Source of the DNA: Cyclobacteriaceae bacterium
GTDB taxonomy: Bacteria > Bacteroidota > Bacteroidia > Cytophagales > Cyclobacteriaceae
Assembly (NCBI GenBank): GCA_026129485.1
Contig: JAHCHY010000003.1
Span: forward strand, 62,001 to 126,000
Direction of reading: 5' to 3'
DNA: 64,000 bases
In this document: in pieces, positions 42,738-51,864 of the stretch
Numbering within the stretch: the stretch's first letter is position 1
Layout of the letters: the number at the start of each line of letters is the position of its first letter
Position numbers and translations under genes: made by a program
Notes under the pieces: generated by a model
The model's database searches: none
The model's input: the letters and a program-made list of their open reading frames with translations, nothing else
Told to the model about the DNA's origin: nothing

Positions 42738-43943
42738 TTATTTGATGACCACGCGAATAACCGCATTGTTCGTGTCGGCAATGTAGAGGTTACCCCTGCT
42801 ATCCGTTGCAATACCCCAGGGACTGTTAATTGTGGCCTGGGCGGCAGGGCCACCATCTCCGGTATATCCGTATGCCCCGGTTCCGACATACGTTGTAATG
42901 ATACCCTGGCTGTTCACTCTACGAATAACATTATTGTTCCTATCAAAAAAATAAACATTACCACTATCATCCACTGCAATGGCCTGGGGGGCATCAAGCT
43001 TCGCGCTTGTTGCGTTTGCTCCATCGCCACTGTATCCCGGAGATCCACTACCGGCAATCGTGGTAATGTTTCCATTGCTGATTTTTCGGATCACATTATT
43101 TCCCGTATCGGAGATGTAAATATTTCCATCACTGTCTATCGCTACCGACCTGGGCGCATTCAACATGGCTGAAGTTGCAGGTCCATTGTCTCCGCTATAA
43201 CCCTGCTGGCCGGGACCTTTTCCGGCTATCGTAGTAATAATTCCTGTCGCCCGGCTAATCATCCGTATCGCGTGGTTGTACTGATCGGCCACATAAATGT
43301 TGCCTGCTGCATCAGTTGCCAGGCCATACGGGTTATTAAAAGAAGCTGATGTGGCCGGGCCACCATCTCCGGCAAAATCGGTCCAGGAATTTCCCCCGGC
43401 TATTTTGCGAATCGTACTGTCGCTTTTCAGGATTTCACGTATCAACTTATTTCCGGCATCAAGCAGGATTATATTTCCATTCATATCGGCATAAAGCGCC
43501 TGCGGAAAATTCAGATGCGCATTTGCTGCCGGTCCGTTATCTCCATGCAATGGAGTTTGATCAGCTATATTCCATCCCAGGAAAACGCCCGCATACTTTT
43601 CAATAACACCCGTGGATACATATATCTTCCGAATAGTGTTGGATGCGCCACACGATACATACACGTTGCCTGGTATATCAACCGAAACACCTGTAACGAA
43701 ATCAAGCTCTGCCTTGCTCGCCACTTCCCCGTTGCCTGAGTATCCTGATGCTGAAGGCCCTTTTCCGGCTATTGTCAGAATTGTTCCCGGTGCTCCTGTA
43801 AAGTCCAAGGGGTTAGTAATTGTGTCGTCCTCATCCCGGGGATTATCAACAACCGGGTCCTCATCCTCCAACGGCTCCGGGTCGCTGTTGCAGGATTGTA
43901 TTACTAACAATGCTGCCACCAGCACGATAAATTTCGATTTCAT
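42738..43943 (-). CDS. NHL-repeat beta-propeller lipoprotein
   Basis: 401 residues. Signal peptide with lipobox VIQSC near residue 17. An acidic linker (residues 21-45, DPEPLEDEDPVVDNPRDEDD) is followed by about six NHL blades with the recurrent pattern GYSGDNGPATSAML and APRSVAIDSDGNIYISDTGN. Such propellers bind ligands or act as scaffolds on the cell surface. Acidic residues after the lipidation Cys resemble the Bacteroidota surface-export signal for lipoproteins, though not the canonical motif. Confidence 0.9.
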   Translation of the reverse strand: MKSKFIVLVAALLVIQSCNSDPEPLEDEDPVVDNPRDEDDTITNPLDFTGAPGTILTIAGKGPSASGYSGNGEVASKAELDFVTGVSVDIPGNVYVSCGASNTIRKIYVSTGVIEKYAGVFLGWNIADQTPLHGDNGPAANAHLNFPQALYADMNGNIILLDAGNKLIREILKSDSTIRKIAGGNSWTDFAGDGGPATSASFNNPYGLATDAAGNIYVADQYNHAIRMISRATGIITTIAGKGPGQQGYSGDNGPATSAMLNAPRSVAIDSDGNIYISDTGNNVIRKISNGNITTIAGSGSPGYSGDGANATSAKLDAPQAIAVDDSGNVYFFDRNNNVIRRVNSQGIITTYVGTGAYGYTGDGGPAAQATINSPWGIATDSRGNLYIADTNNAVIRVVIK

Positions 43944-44109
43944 GTTGTTCTGTATTTAAACTCAAAACGCTATGAAACGAAAAAGATACAGGCGAGATTT
44001 ATACCACTATCTCCTTATAAAGCTCCAGTCAAAGCATTGGAATTAAAATTTTTAAAAGAATGATGGATTTAAAGATTCATAAATCAAAGTCTGTTTCTGA
44101 AACAGAAGG

Positions 44110-45864
44110 TTAATTGAATTTAATTTTCTCAAAGAAACTTTTGTTCTGCTTTCCCGAAAGATTAAACCCTATTGAGAAGAATCCACCAAGTTTAAACTTG
44201 TCAGCCGCTATGGGCACATTGTTTGGTAAAGTGGTGTGAGGAAATTTTACAACTTCATTGAGTGTGAACTCATCAGCAAGTCTCTCCACAAGGCCCATGG
44301 CCACACCAGCAGTAAATACCAGCCGTTCTTGCCTTCCAACAATAAGAGAAGGCCCCAGGTAAAGTCTGAATCTCAACTTGTTACTGAGCCCAAAACCCAT
44401 TGAACCTCCAAACTTAAAGTTAGTGCTGCTACGCTTGTACGCGTTTAGGATTGTTCCAATAGAGGGTGAAACATTTCCCGCAGAGCCGTTTCTTCTGATT
44501 GCCACAAACTCATCGCCATTTACATCCACTGTTTTATCAAAAAAATAAGCCGGGTCAACTAAACCAAAATCCATAATAATAGCCGGGCTAACATCGATCT
44601 TTAGTCCTTCTAAAATGGTCAGGCTTACATCCATATTAAAGTTTCCTACACTGCGTGGAAGATCAAAAGAATTATCTGCTTTAAATTCAATTTTGTACCG
44701 TAAGTTATCAACGTTTTCTGAGATGGATTGCGTTTCATATACGAGAGTAAAATTCGATTCATTTACCAGTTTATAAAGGGTAATCATGTTCCCTATTAGT
44801 TGCTGATGATTAAACTTGTCTATTTCCTTTGAAAGCTCTTCTATCCGAAGTCGTATTTTTTCGTAGGAGATGTTATTAGAATTAAGATCAATTAACTCAT
44901 CACAATTTCGGAGGATAAGTTTTAGGGAACTTTCGAACAATTGCAGCTCCCTGAAATAATTTCCTGCAACCTGATCAATATCATAACCTAATCCAAAGCT
45001 CTGAAAAAGTTTGTCTCTTGACTTGGCTATTGAGCTATAATTGTTTTCTGGAACATTTACTACGTACAAAAGTTGATTGTAGAAATTTATATAATTATTA
45101 ATGGATGTAACTCTTATATCAAGAAAATCGAGATTAAAACTTAATGTGCCTTCCAGTTGCTTTATCTTACGTTCTTTAAGTTTAGCATCATCCTCTTTAG
45201 TTATTTTCTTTACTGTTTGAGTTGTATCTAAGGATTTTTGTAGAACGGTAAATTTTGATTGTTCAATATTAAATATTTGATCAGCCAATTGCTGCCATTT
45301 TGTACTATCTTTTTCTTTCAAAATAGTGTCTTGTATTGCTTCGATAGACTTGTCTTTCTTTTGTAAATTTCGGATCAAATCCTCTGATGTGCTAAGTTTT
45401 TCACGTTTCAGCCTAAAACTTGAAAGAGGTGATATCGCTATCTTTAGACTAACTTTCTGTGATGCCTCGCTCAATTTTTCATTATTTATTCGATCATTTT
45501 GAAGTTCAAAAAGGTCAACCGAATAAATAAATGGATTAACGTTTTTGATGATGATTCTAACACCATCCAGTTCATGAATTTCGTAAGGAGGGTTACCAGT
45601 CGCAGAATCAAATTTTTTTTGATTGAAGTCATAGACAATCTCCTTAATTGCCCTACCTTCAGTTCTTTGATAATATTTCTGAATTGATTTGTCCTTTCGG
45701 GTATTCGTCCGTTGTATTCGACCTAGTTTTCTTTTATGGCGCAAAGATGTTCTCACTTCACTTCTGGCACCGATTAGTTTCTCCGTTTCCGTGATTGTAT
45801 CCGGTTGGCCCCAGACTGATGTAAACATAAGGACAAAAACAGTTAGCGGTGTAATCAATTTCAT
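44110..45864 (-). CDS. Large secreted protein of unknown function
   Basis: 584 residues. Signal peptide MKLITPLTVFVLMFTSVWG. A basic segment (about 40-70) is followed by long charged helices with coiled-coil character (about 130-380: KEKDSTKWQQLADQIFNIEQ, EELSKEIDKFNHQQLIG), then a Gly- and aromatic-rich C-terminal part (about 400-584: VSLTILEGLKIDVSPAIIMD, FGGSMGFGLSNKLRFRLYLG) that looks like outer-membrane beta strands. The gene appears more A/T-rich than its neighbours. I recognise no family. Gaps of 166 bp downstream and 52 bp upstream separate it from the flanking genes. Confidence 0.7.
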   Translation of the reverse strand: MKLITPLTVFVLMFTSVWGQPDTITETEKLIGARSEVRTSLRHKRKLGRIQRTNTRKDKSIQKYYQRTEGRAIKEIVYDFNQKKFDSATGNPPYEIHELDGVRIIIKNVNPFIYSVDLFELQNDRINNEKLSEASQKVSLKIAISPLSSFRLKREKLSTSEDLIRNLQKKDKSIEAIQDTILKEKDSTKWQQLADQIFNIEQSKFTVLQKSLDTTQTVKKITKEDDAKLKERKIKQLEGTLSFNLDFLDIRVTSINNYINFYNQLLYVVNVPENNYSSIAKSRDKLFQSFGLGYDIDQVAGNYFRELQLFESSLKLILRNCDELIDLNSNNISYEKIRLRIEELSKEIDKFNHQQLIGNMITLYKLVNESNFTLVYETQSISENVDNLRYKIEFKADNSFDLPRSVGNFNMDVSLTILEGLKIDVSPAIIMDFGLVDPAYFFDKTVDVNGDEFVAIRRNGSAGNVSPSIGTILNAYKRSSTNFKFGGSMGFGLSNKLRFRLYLGPSLIVGRQERLVFTAGVAMGLVERLADEFTLNEVVKFPHTTLPNNVPIAADKFKLGGFFSIGFNLSGKQNKSFFEKIKFN

Positions 45865-45916
45865 ATGCAGTTTCTATTTCAACCTACTCTTCTTCGGATT
45901 TTCGGCTTGCTCCGGT

Positions 45917-47350
45917 TTAAACATTTCTTTTAATAAATTCAACCGCATTCTCACCGATCACCTGCTTCATTAATTGTTGCAGGTCAGCCGGGGGAATATC
46001 TACCCCGGCATGTACAGCCATCCGCGGCAACCATTCTACAAGGCCTCCAAATAAATATTTGAACGCTCCTGCATGGGTCGTGTAATTGATCGGGTCAATC
46101 AGTCCATCGAAGTCGGAACCAATAGCGATTTGTTTCCACACCCGATCACCTACTATGGGGCGCCCTACTTTTACGATATGCAGAATATGGTTACACAAGT
46201 GGCGCAGGTGCCAGGCTTTTACTTCTTCCGCTTCGTCATACTCTTCCATGCGCAACTGGTGCATGCCCGGCTCAGGTATAGGTTTAAAGTCTGCATCTTT
46301 AAATTCATCGGGGCTTACCAATTCTTTGGCGGGGGTGCCACACCCCAGGATGCGTTGATCCAATGATAAACCGATTAACCCGTTCGATAACAAAATCTCT
46401 TTTATGTCTTCATCATACAGGTTAATGCTCCACGGGTTAAAGTAAGTATCCAACACACCCGGTTGGCGGTAGTAGCTAACTTCGTAACAGGCTTCTTTCT
46501 TATCATACCTATACTTGCGTACGGGCTTGCGTTGCCACGAGCAGCCGGTAAGGCCCATGTGCGAGGCCATGATGGGCGCATCGGGAAACTCCACTGCCCG
46601 CAGCGCATAAAATTGCTGGCGCGTAAGCACGCTCATGTGTTTTACATCAATCAGAATGCATTTGCCATTGATGGTGCTTAAGGCCTCGCGGATAAAGCGT
46701 TTGCCCAAATTGCTCAAGCCTTTGCCTTTGGGATTAAAGGCATTGCTCTTCAGCATTTTCATACCGAAGGCATGCGTACAAAATTCGGAATGCGACAGGT
46801 GGGTGATGGTGATATAAACCAACCGCGGACTTTGTGGCAGTTTAAAATAAAGTAGCTGATCGATTACTTTTTGGGTCTGGTTAAAGTGCTGGCCGTTGTC
46901 GTAAAAGTTATGGCCGCCTTCCGCGCAAAGCATAATTTGTAAGTGCTGACTGTTTGGATCGAACTGGTTGCCGGAGGTAAGCAGCTTAAATTGCTTATCG
47001 GATGATACATTTGCCGAATTCAACAAGTGATTCAGGTCGGCCAGCATCAGATCGAAATAACCATACTCTTCGCGCTCGATCTTTTGAAGGAACCTTTTTT
47101 TGGCATGCTGCGACAAACCGGCTGCCAGTTGAATCAGCTTGGCTTTTGCAAAAACATTTTCCAAGGCATACAACGGGACTACTGCCAGCTTTACCTGTCC
47201 GCTCACTAATTGACTTAAGCTGGATTGTGAATCGAGAATACCTAAACCGACATCAAAGTTGAGGTTAGTCCAGCAATTTTTTCGCTCGGCCTGGTGTTCG
47301 CTGCCGATAAAGGTTTTGAATTGCGGATGACAATGAATATCTACATACAT
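45917..47350 (-). CDS. Membrane dipeptidase (peptidase M19)-like amidohydrolase
   Basis: 477 residues, no signal peptide. Amidohydrolase TIM barrel: N-terminal metal-binding VDIHCHPQF (His6, His8), AEGGHNF with the bridging acid, ILIDVKHM, MASHMGLTG with a metal His, and IAIGSDFDGLIDP with the catalytic Asp, as in M19 renal-dipeptidase-like enzymes. It is longer than classical M19 dipeptidases and carries inserts around 40-110 and 290-330, so the substrate may differ. The upstream DUF900 hydrolase gene ends 2 bp before its start, so the two enzymes are probably made together. Confidence 0.8.
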   Translation of the reverse strand: MYVDIHCHPQFKTFIGSEHQAERKNCWTNLNFDVGLGILDSQSSLSQLVSGQVKLAVVPLYALENVFAKAKLIQLAAGLSQHAKKRFLQKIEREEYGYFDLMLADLNHLLNSANVSSDKQFKLLTSGNQFDPNSQHLQIMLCAEGGHNFYDNGQHFNQTQKVIDQLLYFKLPQSPRLVYITITHLSHSEFCTHAFGMKMLKSNAFNPKGKGLSNLGKRFIREALSTINGKCILIDVKHMSVLTRQQFYALRAVEFPDAPIMASHMGLTGCSWQRKPVRKYRYDKKEACYEVSYYRQPGVLDTYFNPWSINLYDEDIKEILLSNGLIGLSLDQRILGCGTPAKELVSPDEFKDADFKPIPEPGMHQLRMEEYDEAEEVKAWHLRHLCNHILHIVKVGRPIVGDRVWKQIAIGSDFDGLIDPINYTTHAGAFKYLFGGLVEWLPRMAVHAGVDIPPADLQQLMKQVIGENAVEFIKRNV

Positions 47351-47352
47351 GA

Positions 47353-48420
47353 TTAGCGGGCTTTACCGGTTAGGCGGAAGATATTTTTGTGCTGCAAATA
47401 CTCGCGCCCTTTGATGTGCTCGGTATGGATACCGGAAAATACCTGCCGGATGTCGTGGGCAACCGTTTCGCTGTATTTATAGTACCAGTGGTTGATCAGC
47501 TTTTCCTTTACCCCGCGCGAATCTTTTATTTCAGAAGCCTCCACCACGTTTACATTCATACGCATTTCCAATGGACGCGTGGGACCGGTAAGCCCGAGGC
47601 GATTGGTTTTGTTTTTAGTCTTGTCTGAGATTTTTAGCGCATCATCGCTCTTATGAAAGTAGATATGCACCCGGTCGCAGAAATCGGTGATGTGGTATAA
47701 TGCCTTGCCGGGTTCAAGTGCATCATTATCTATATCGGCTGCAGCCAATATTACTTGTTTAAAAATGGGCGCTGCCGGAATACGGGAGTTAAGAATTTCT
47801 TTCACCATGCGTTCGAACACCTGATTGCCCATAGAATGACAGAGTACATGGATATTGTTCTCACAGTGCTCGTCCTGTACAAACTCGCTGAAAAATTTGA
47901 TCAGCTTATAATAACCACGTGCAAGAGCGATGCCCGCATATCCGGCATCGGCCTGGTCTTTCCGGTACTCGGTGATCATGTTGTTGGAAGGCCACGAGAA
48001 CGCGACTATACGCGCGATGGGGTTGGAACGGTTCTTTACAAACAGTTTATCCAGATCAACCAGGTTTTCAATCAAACATTGGTATCCGCAATTGAATCCA
48101 TGTATAAAGAAAAGCGTGTCGTTGTTTTTCTTACCATCGGCCATGTCATCGTAAAGGGACTTGAACCATTGTGCGGAGCCGGGCGGGTTTTTCTCCGTTT
48201 CTACATTTTCGTAATTGAGTTCATCGAATTTGTTGTTGTGCACCGGCACATCGGGTATCATCTCAACCTTTGCTTTGGGTTTACCATCGCGGCCCTTTAC
48301 AATTTCGGCTGTACCAAAGCGCAGGTTGTAGGTGGTGGCGGCCTGGTTGCTTTCGTCAATTTGTTCGCGCCCGTTTTTTACGCGAACAGGACGATTAGTG
48401 ATGATGTAGTGTTTGGCCAT
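47353..48420 (-). CDS. DUF900-type alpha/beta hydrolase
   Basis: 355 residues from ATG 48418-48420 (MAKHYIITNRPVRVKNGREQ); an ATG 22 codons upstream adds a segment without family character. Alpha/beta-hydrolase fold: LFFIHGFNCGYQCLIENLVD, RIVAFSWPSNNM, nucleophile Ser in HVLCHSMGNQVFERM, VILAAADIDNDAL. DUF900 proteins are predicted lipases or esterases. It forms a two-gene unit with the M19-like enzyme (2 bp gap). Confidence 0.85.
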   Translation of the reverse strand: MAKHYIITNRPVRVKNGREQIDESNQAATTYNLRFGTAEIVKGRDGKPKAKVEMIPDVPVHNNKFDELNYENVETEKNPPGSAQWFKSLYDDMADGKKNNDTLFFIHGFNCGYQCLIENLVDLDKLFVKNRSNPIARIVAFSWPSNNMITEYRKDQADAGYAGIALARGYYKLIKFFSEFVQDEHCENNIHVLCHSMGNQVFERMVKEILNSRIPAAPIFKQVILAAADIDNDALEPGKALYHITDFCDRVHIYFHKSDDALKISDKTKNKTNRLGLTGPTRPLEMRMNVNVVEASEIKDSRGVKEKLINHWYYKYSETVAHDIRQVFSGIHTEHIKGREYLQHKNIFRLTGKAR

Positions 48421-48619
48421 GGCACAAGGATTTGAGGTATGAATAATTAAAGCGCGGGAAGGATTTGCATAGCTATGCCTCTGCACTTTGCTTTCGTGCC
48501 TGCCCGCTTGGTTTACGCTAATGAAGTTGTGTGATCAGCAGATTAAATCCGAGCGAGAGTTTGCCGGTGAAGATTCCGGTTTAGAATCTGGTTGGTAAAG
48601 AGAAGAAACCGGTAATCGC

Positions 48620-49234
48620 TCACACCTGCTGCCGCACACGCCAGAAGCCAACAGTGTAAATCAGGTAAGCGAGCATATTAATAATAGCATGCGCATACCA
48701 CACCCCTGGCATTCGGCTATCCAATACGCCCATTAAAAAAATGGTGCCAAAACAATAGAAAAAAACACCCAGCCACAACCAGAATATGGGCCTTTGTGTA
48801 GCAAAGGCATCGCTTTCCAGTAATTTTAGAATACAGAATGCCAGTCCAAAAGCCTCCATCACCTGCGTGCCGGTTTTAAATACTGCCAGCGAACTAAACC
48901 AGAAACGGGTGGCCCAAAAAATGAACAACGGCACCAAAGCCCACCTGGAAAACTTTTTCAGGTGTGAAGAAGTTGAGGTATAGCCAATGAACCAGAACAG
49001 AAATACGGCTTCAAATAAATCGTAGGCATGGCGAACGTACATGTTGGCCTCTCCATTTTGAGTTACATAGAGATACCAGCCTGTCAAATCGGTCATGAAG
49101 CCGATGATAAGATATCCTAAAAAAATACGAATGGGCGACAGGCTTTGCTTAAAAACATAAAAGCCCATAACTAATGGAATAAGCGTAGTAAGTGTACCCG
49201 CTACCTGCCAGTAGTAAAGTGTTTCACGAGACAT
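48620..49234 (-). CDS. Multi-pass membrane protein, tandem paralogue A
   Basis: 204 residues with about six or seven membrane helices. Shares with the next gene the patterns FLGYLIIGFMTDLTGWYLY, LFEAVFLFWFIG, WLWLGVFFYCFGTIFLMGVL and the C-terminal YTVGFWRVR. No family recognised; short loops suggest a compact helical bundle. 23 bp separate it from paralogue B. Confidence 0.7.
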   Translation of the reverse strand: MSRETLYYWQVAGTLTTLIPLVMGFYVFKQSLSPIRIFLGYLIIGFMTDLTGWYLYVTQNGEANMYVRHAYDLFEAVFLFWFIGYTSTSSHLKKFSRWALVPLFIFWATRFWFSSLAVFKTGTQVMEAFGLAFCILKLLESDAFATQRPIFWLWLGVFFYCFGTIFLMGVLDSRMPGVWYAHAIINMLAYLIYTVGFWRVRQQV

Positions 49235-49257
49235 ATTAATTCAAAGATACTTGAAAA

Positions 49258-49899
49258 TTATACCTTGCAGGTATGTAGTTGCCAAAGACCTACGGAATAA
49301 AATCCATATGTAATGATGTTGAAAATGTTATTCAAAACCCAGATGCGTTCTGAAAGCAGGGTGTTGAGCAAACCCATAATGAAGAATGTACAAAAACAGT
49401 AAAAGAACATGCCCAAGAGTATCCAGAAAATCGCACGGGAAACCGGGTCTTCGCGCTCAATTATTTCTAAAACCGTAAATCCTGCCAGAAAGGAAACACT
49501 GATGGTGTAAAACGGATCAAATATCTGACCCGGGGAAGCCTTCAAAATCAGAAATCGTACAACCATTAATGTAGTCCAAAGGAGGGGTGTAATCCAAAAC
49601 AGGATTGTAGATAATCGTACAGCAAGTTTATGTCTTGCACTTTTACTGATGAACCAAAAAAAAATACAGGCTTCGATGAGCGAGTATAGGGTAATAACAT
49701 GGGTTATGTAATGTCGATACTCACTATAGTAAATAATCGACATGGATACATCGGTAATAAATCCTACTACCAGAAAACCGATAAACAACCGCAGGTTAAA
49801 CTCCGCATTTTTGTAATACAGCAACCCAATACCGAGTGGAACTACTATACCCCAAACGGAAATCAGTTGAATAGCTCCTTGCATTGGCGTGAACTTCAC
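49258..49899 (-). CDS. Multi-pass membrane protein, tandem paralogue B
   Basis: 213 residues, six or seven helices. Corresponding motifs are FIGFLVVGFITDVSMSIIYY, LIEACIFFWFIS, WILLGMFFYCFCTFFIMGLL and YSVGLWQLH. Clearly homologous to paralogue A at about the same positions, so the pair arose by duplication. Function unknown. Confidence 0.7.
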   Translation of the reverse strand: MKFTPMQGAIQLISVWGIVVPLGIGLLYYKNAEFNLRLFIGFLVVGFITDVSMSIIYYSEYRHYITHVITLYSLIEACIFFWFISKSARHKLAVRLSTILFWITPLLWTTLMVVRFLILKASPGQIFDPFYTISVSFLAGFTVLEIIEREDPVSRAIFWILLGMFFYCFCTFFIMGLLNTLLSERIWVLNNIFNIITYGFYSVGLWQLHTCKV

Positions 49900-49958
49900 T
49901 AAAAATTACAAAAAGAAACTGTCCAATTGTCAATTTTCTCTGGTCCTTTTTTATCAGT

Positions 49959-50729
49959 CTAGGGCGGTGGAGGCCAACCATTTTGTATGCCTTGCCCGCC
50001 CGGTTCTTTAAATCCCTGCGCACCTGTAACCGTATTACCATCCTTATCGGTGGCAATCAACACGATCCGAACCCGGTTAGGTTTATCTTTATCGTTAAAA
50101 GCGAGATCGTACCGAATGTAACCATCGGCACCAGCCCAGCTTATAAAAGTTTTGTAATCTGCACCCCAGATAAAATAATTAAACGGATATTCCTGGTAAC
50201 GTTGGCCACTTGCGTCCACCATAGTATTCATCAGCGAATCAAAACTTTTTACATATCGGGTTGCCGTAGCATTATCGATATCAGCAGATGTACCGATTAA
50301 TTTCTGGTTCAACAAAAAATCTTTTACATCCTTTTCAGTAGGCGAAGCACCGTTGTATAAATACGTGTTTACCGGCCTGCGCAAGATGAGTTGTATCGGG
50401 TACCGGGGCAATTTTTCAGCATCGTAATGTAGGTACGGCTCAATCGCCATAAATAATTGTTTGGCTGCAGCATCAAAACAGTACCACATCAGTAAACCCT
50501 CATTTTTTGCATCAGGTGTAAAATCAGAAACCGGAAATACACCGCCAAGGGCACGTTGGCTTAAATCGATTCTCGGATTTGTAAGGTAATCTGAAATGAT
50601 CTGACTGGCCGTATCTATAGAGATTAAAGCCGGTGGTGCTGCAGGCACAGACAATTGCAAAACTTCGGTTGTAGTCTTTTTAGCCTGACAGGCCATTGCC
50701 ACTACTACAATCAGCCATAATCTTTTCAT
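49959..50729 (-). CDS. Lipoprotein of unknown function
   Basis: 256 residues from ATG 50727-50729: MKRLWLIVVVAMACQAKKTT, lipobox VAMAC at residue 14. A longer frame upstream has no signal peptide logic and is left out. The mature protein has SQIISDYLTNPRIDLSQRAL and a region with GLLMWYCFDAAAKQLFMAIE and RYPIQLILRRPV; the C-terminus is Gly/Pro-rich (GFKEPGGQGIQNGWPPPP). No family recognised. It follows the small gene upstream by 16 bp. Confidence 0.65.
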   Translation of the reverse strand: MKRLWLIVVVAMACQAKKTTTEVLQLSVPAAPPALISIDTASQIISDYLTNPRIDLSQRALGGVFPVSDFTPDAKNEGLLMWYCFDAAAKQLFMAIEPYLHYDAEKLPRYPIQLILRRPVNTYLYNGASPTEKDVKDFLLNQKLIGTSADIDNATATRYVKSFDSLMNTMVDASGQRYQEYPFNYFIWGADYKTFISWAGADGYIRYDLAFNDKDKPNRVRIVLIATDKDGNTVTGAQGFKEPGGQGIQNGWPPPP

Positions 50730-50745
50730 AAGTATTGGTTTGGGG

Positions 50746-51009
50746 TTAACATGAAAAACGAAATGAGCCAAAATCCTTCTTCGCCTTTGGAATAGCCCGT
50801 GTAAGTTGAAACTGGGCCTCTTTGGGTGATGATATGGTAATGGAGAAAGTATTACCGGCATCACCCCTTACAAACCAGTGCAGAATATACTCCTGGCCGG
50901 GGTCAAGCTCTACCGTTACGGAATCGCTGTTTTGCATAATCAGCTGATTGTCGAGATATACGGACAGCATGCCGTGCGACATAAAGGTTGAGGCTACCAG
51001 TTTTATCAT
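50746..51009 (-). CDS. Small protein of unknown function
   Basis: 87 residues from ATG 51007-51009 (MIKLVASTFMSHGMLSVYLD). Beta-rich: VTVELDPGQEYILHWFVRG and TFSITISSPKEAQFQL suggest an Ig- or PEGA-like sandwich domain. No signal peptide. It precedes the lipoprotein gene by 16 bp and is probably co-transcribed. Confidence 0.6.
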   Translation of the reverse strand: MIKLVASTFMSHGMLSVYLDNQLIMQNSDSVTVELDPGQEYILHWFVRGDAGNTFSITISSPKEAQFQLTRAIPKAKKDFGSFRFSC

Positions 51010-51123
51010 TCGTATTGGTTTAACTGAAACTTTCAAGGAACAGGAATGCCCGCTTCAGGTCAATACAGCAACAGAATACGGAGTTATTGGATTAGTAAAT
51101 GGCATGATTGATAAAGTGTGCGG

Positions 51124-51864
51124 CTACTTCAGCCGCTTCAAAAACTCATCTTTACGCCTGCGCGAAACGTCTACATGGCTGCCATCGGTCATTTTAACAA
51201 TACCACCTTCGCCCTTGACGTATTCGGTTATATAATCGAGGTTAACCAGGTGCGAGTTGTGAACTCGAAAAAACCGGTAGTCGCCCAGCATTTGTTCACA
51301 TTCCTTCAGCGTGCGCGAAACAATGATATTTTGTTTGTCCAACGTGTAAAACGTGGTGTAGGTATTATCAGACTCGCACCGCACAATATCTTTGATGGCT
51401 ACGAACAAAAAGCCGGTAAGCGTAGGTAAAGCAATACGCGCTTCGGCTACAGGTCGTTGCAAGTTAGCCAGCAGGTGCTGTATGTGGTGGGCACTTTCGT
51501 GAGCTTGTTTACGTTGCCTGAATCTATCCAGCGCTGTTATAAGGTCGGTTGCCGCAACCGGCTTCAGCAAATAATCAACCGCAGCCAGGCGAAACGCCTT
51601 AATAGCAAACTCCTCAAACGAAGTGATGAAGATAATTTCAAACGGAATGTGATCAAGCGTATGCAACAGGTCGAAGGAAGTATGCGGGGGAAGGATCACA
51701 TCGCTGAGCAACAGGTCGGGCTTTAGCCTGGGTAACAAGATGCGTGCAGCTTCAATATCAGCAGCATGGCCCACTACTTCCATATCGCTAACGGCATGCA
51801 GGTACATGCGCAGGGTTTCAAGAGCCTGTGCATCATCCTCCAGTATGAAAACCCGGTAAGCCAT
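51124..51864 (-). CDS. LytTR-family response regulator (second pair)
   Basis: 246 residues. REC domain with Asp55 in LLLSDVIL, TSFEEFAIKAF and KPV; LytTR DNA-binding domain from about 150 with VRCESDNTYTTFYT and FFRVHNSHLVNLDYI. Its ATG overlaps the kinase stop codon by one base, so the two are translationally coupled. Confidence 0.94.
   Translation of the reverse strand: MAYRVFILEDDAQALETLRMYLHAVSDMEVVGHAADIEAARILLPRLKPDLLLSDVILPPHTSFDLLHTLDHIPFEIIFITSFEEFAIKAFRLAAVDYLLKPVAATDLITALDRFRQRKQAHESAHHIQHLLANLQRPVAEARIALPTLTGFLFVAIKDIVRCESDNTYTTFYTLDKQNIIVSRTLKECEQMLGDYRFFRVHNSHLVNLDYITEYVKGEGGIVKMTDGSHVDVSRRRKDEFLKRLK

Noticed and set aside
47755-48435. 226-codon plus-strand frame
   Set aside because: Antisense to the DUF900 hydrolase gene, whose motifs are unmistakable; the translation has no recognisable features.
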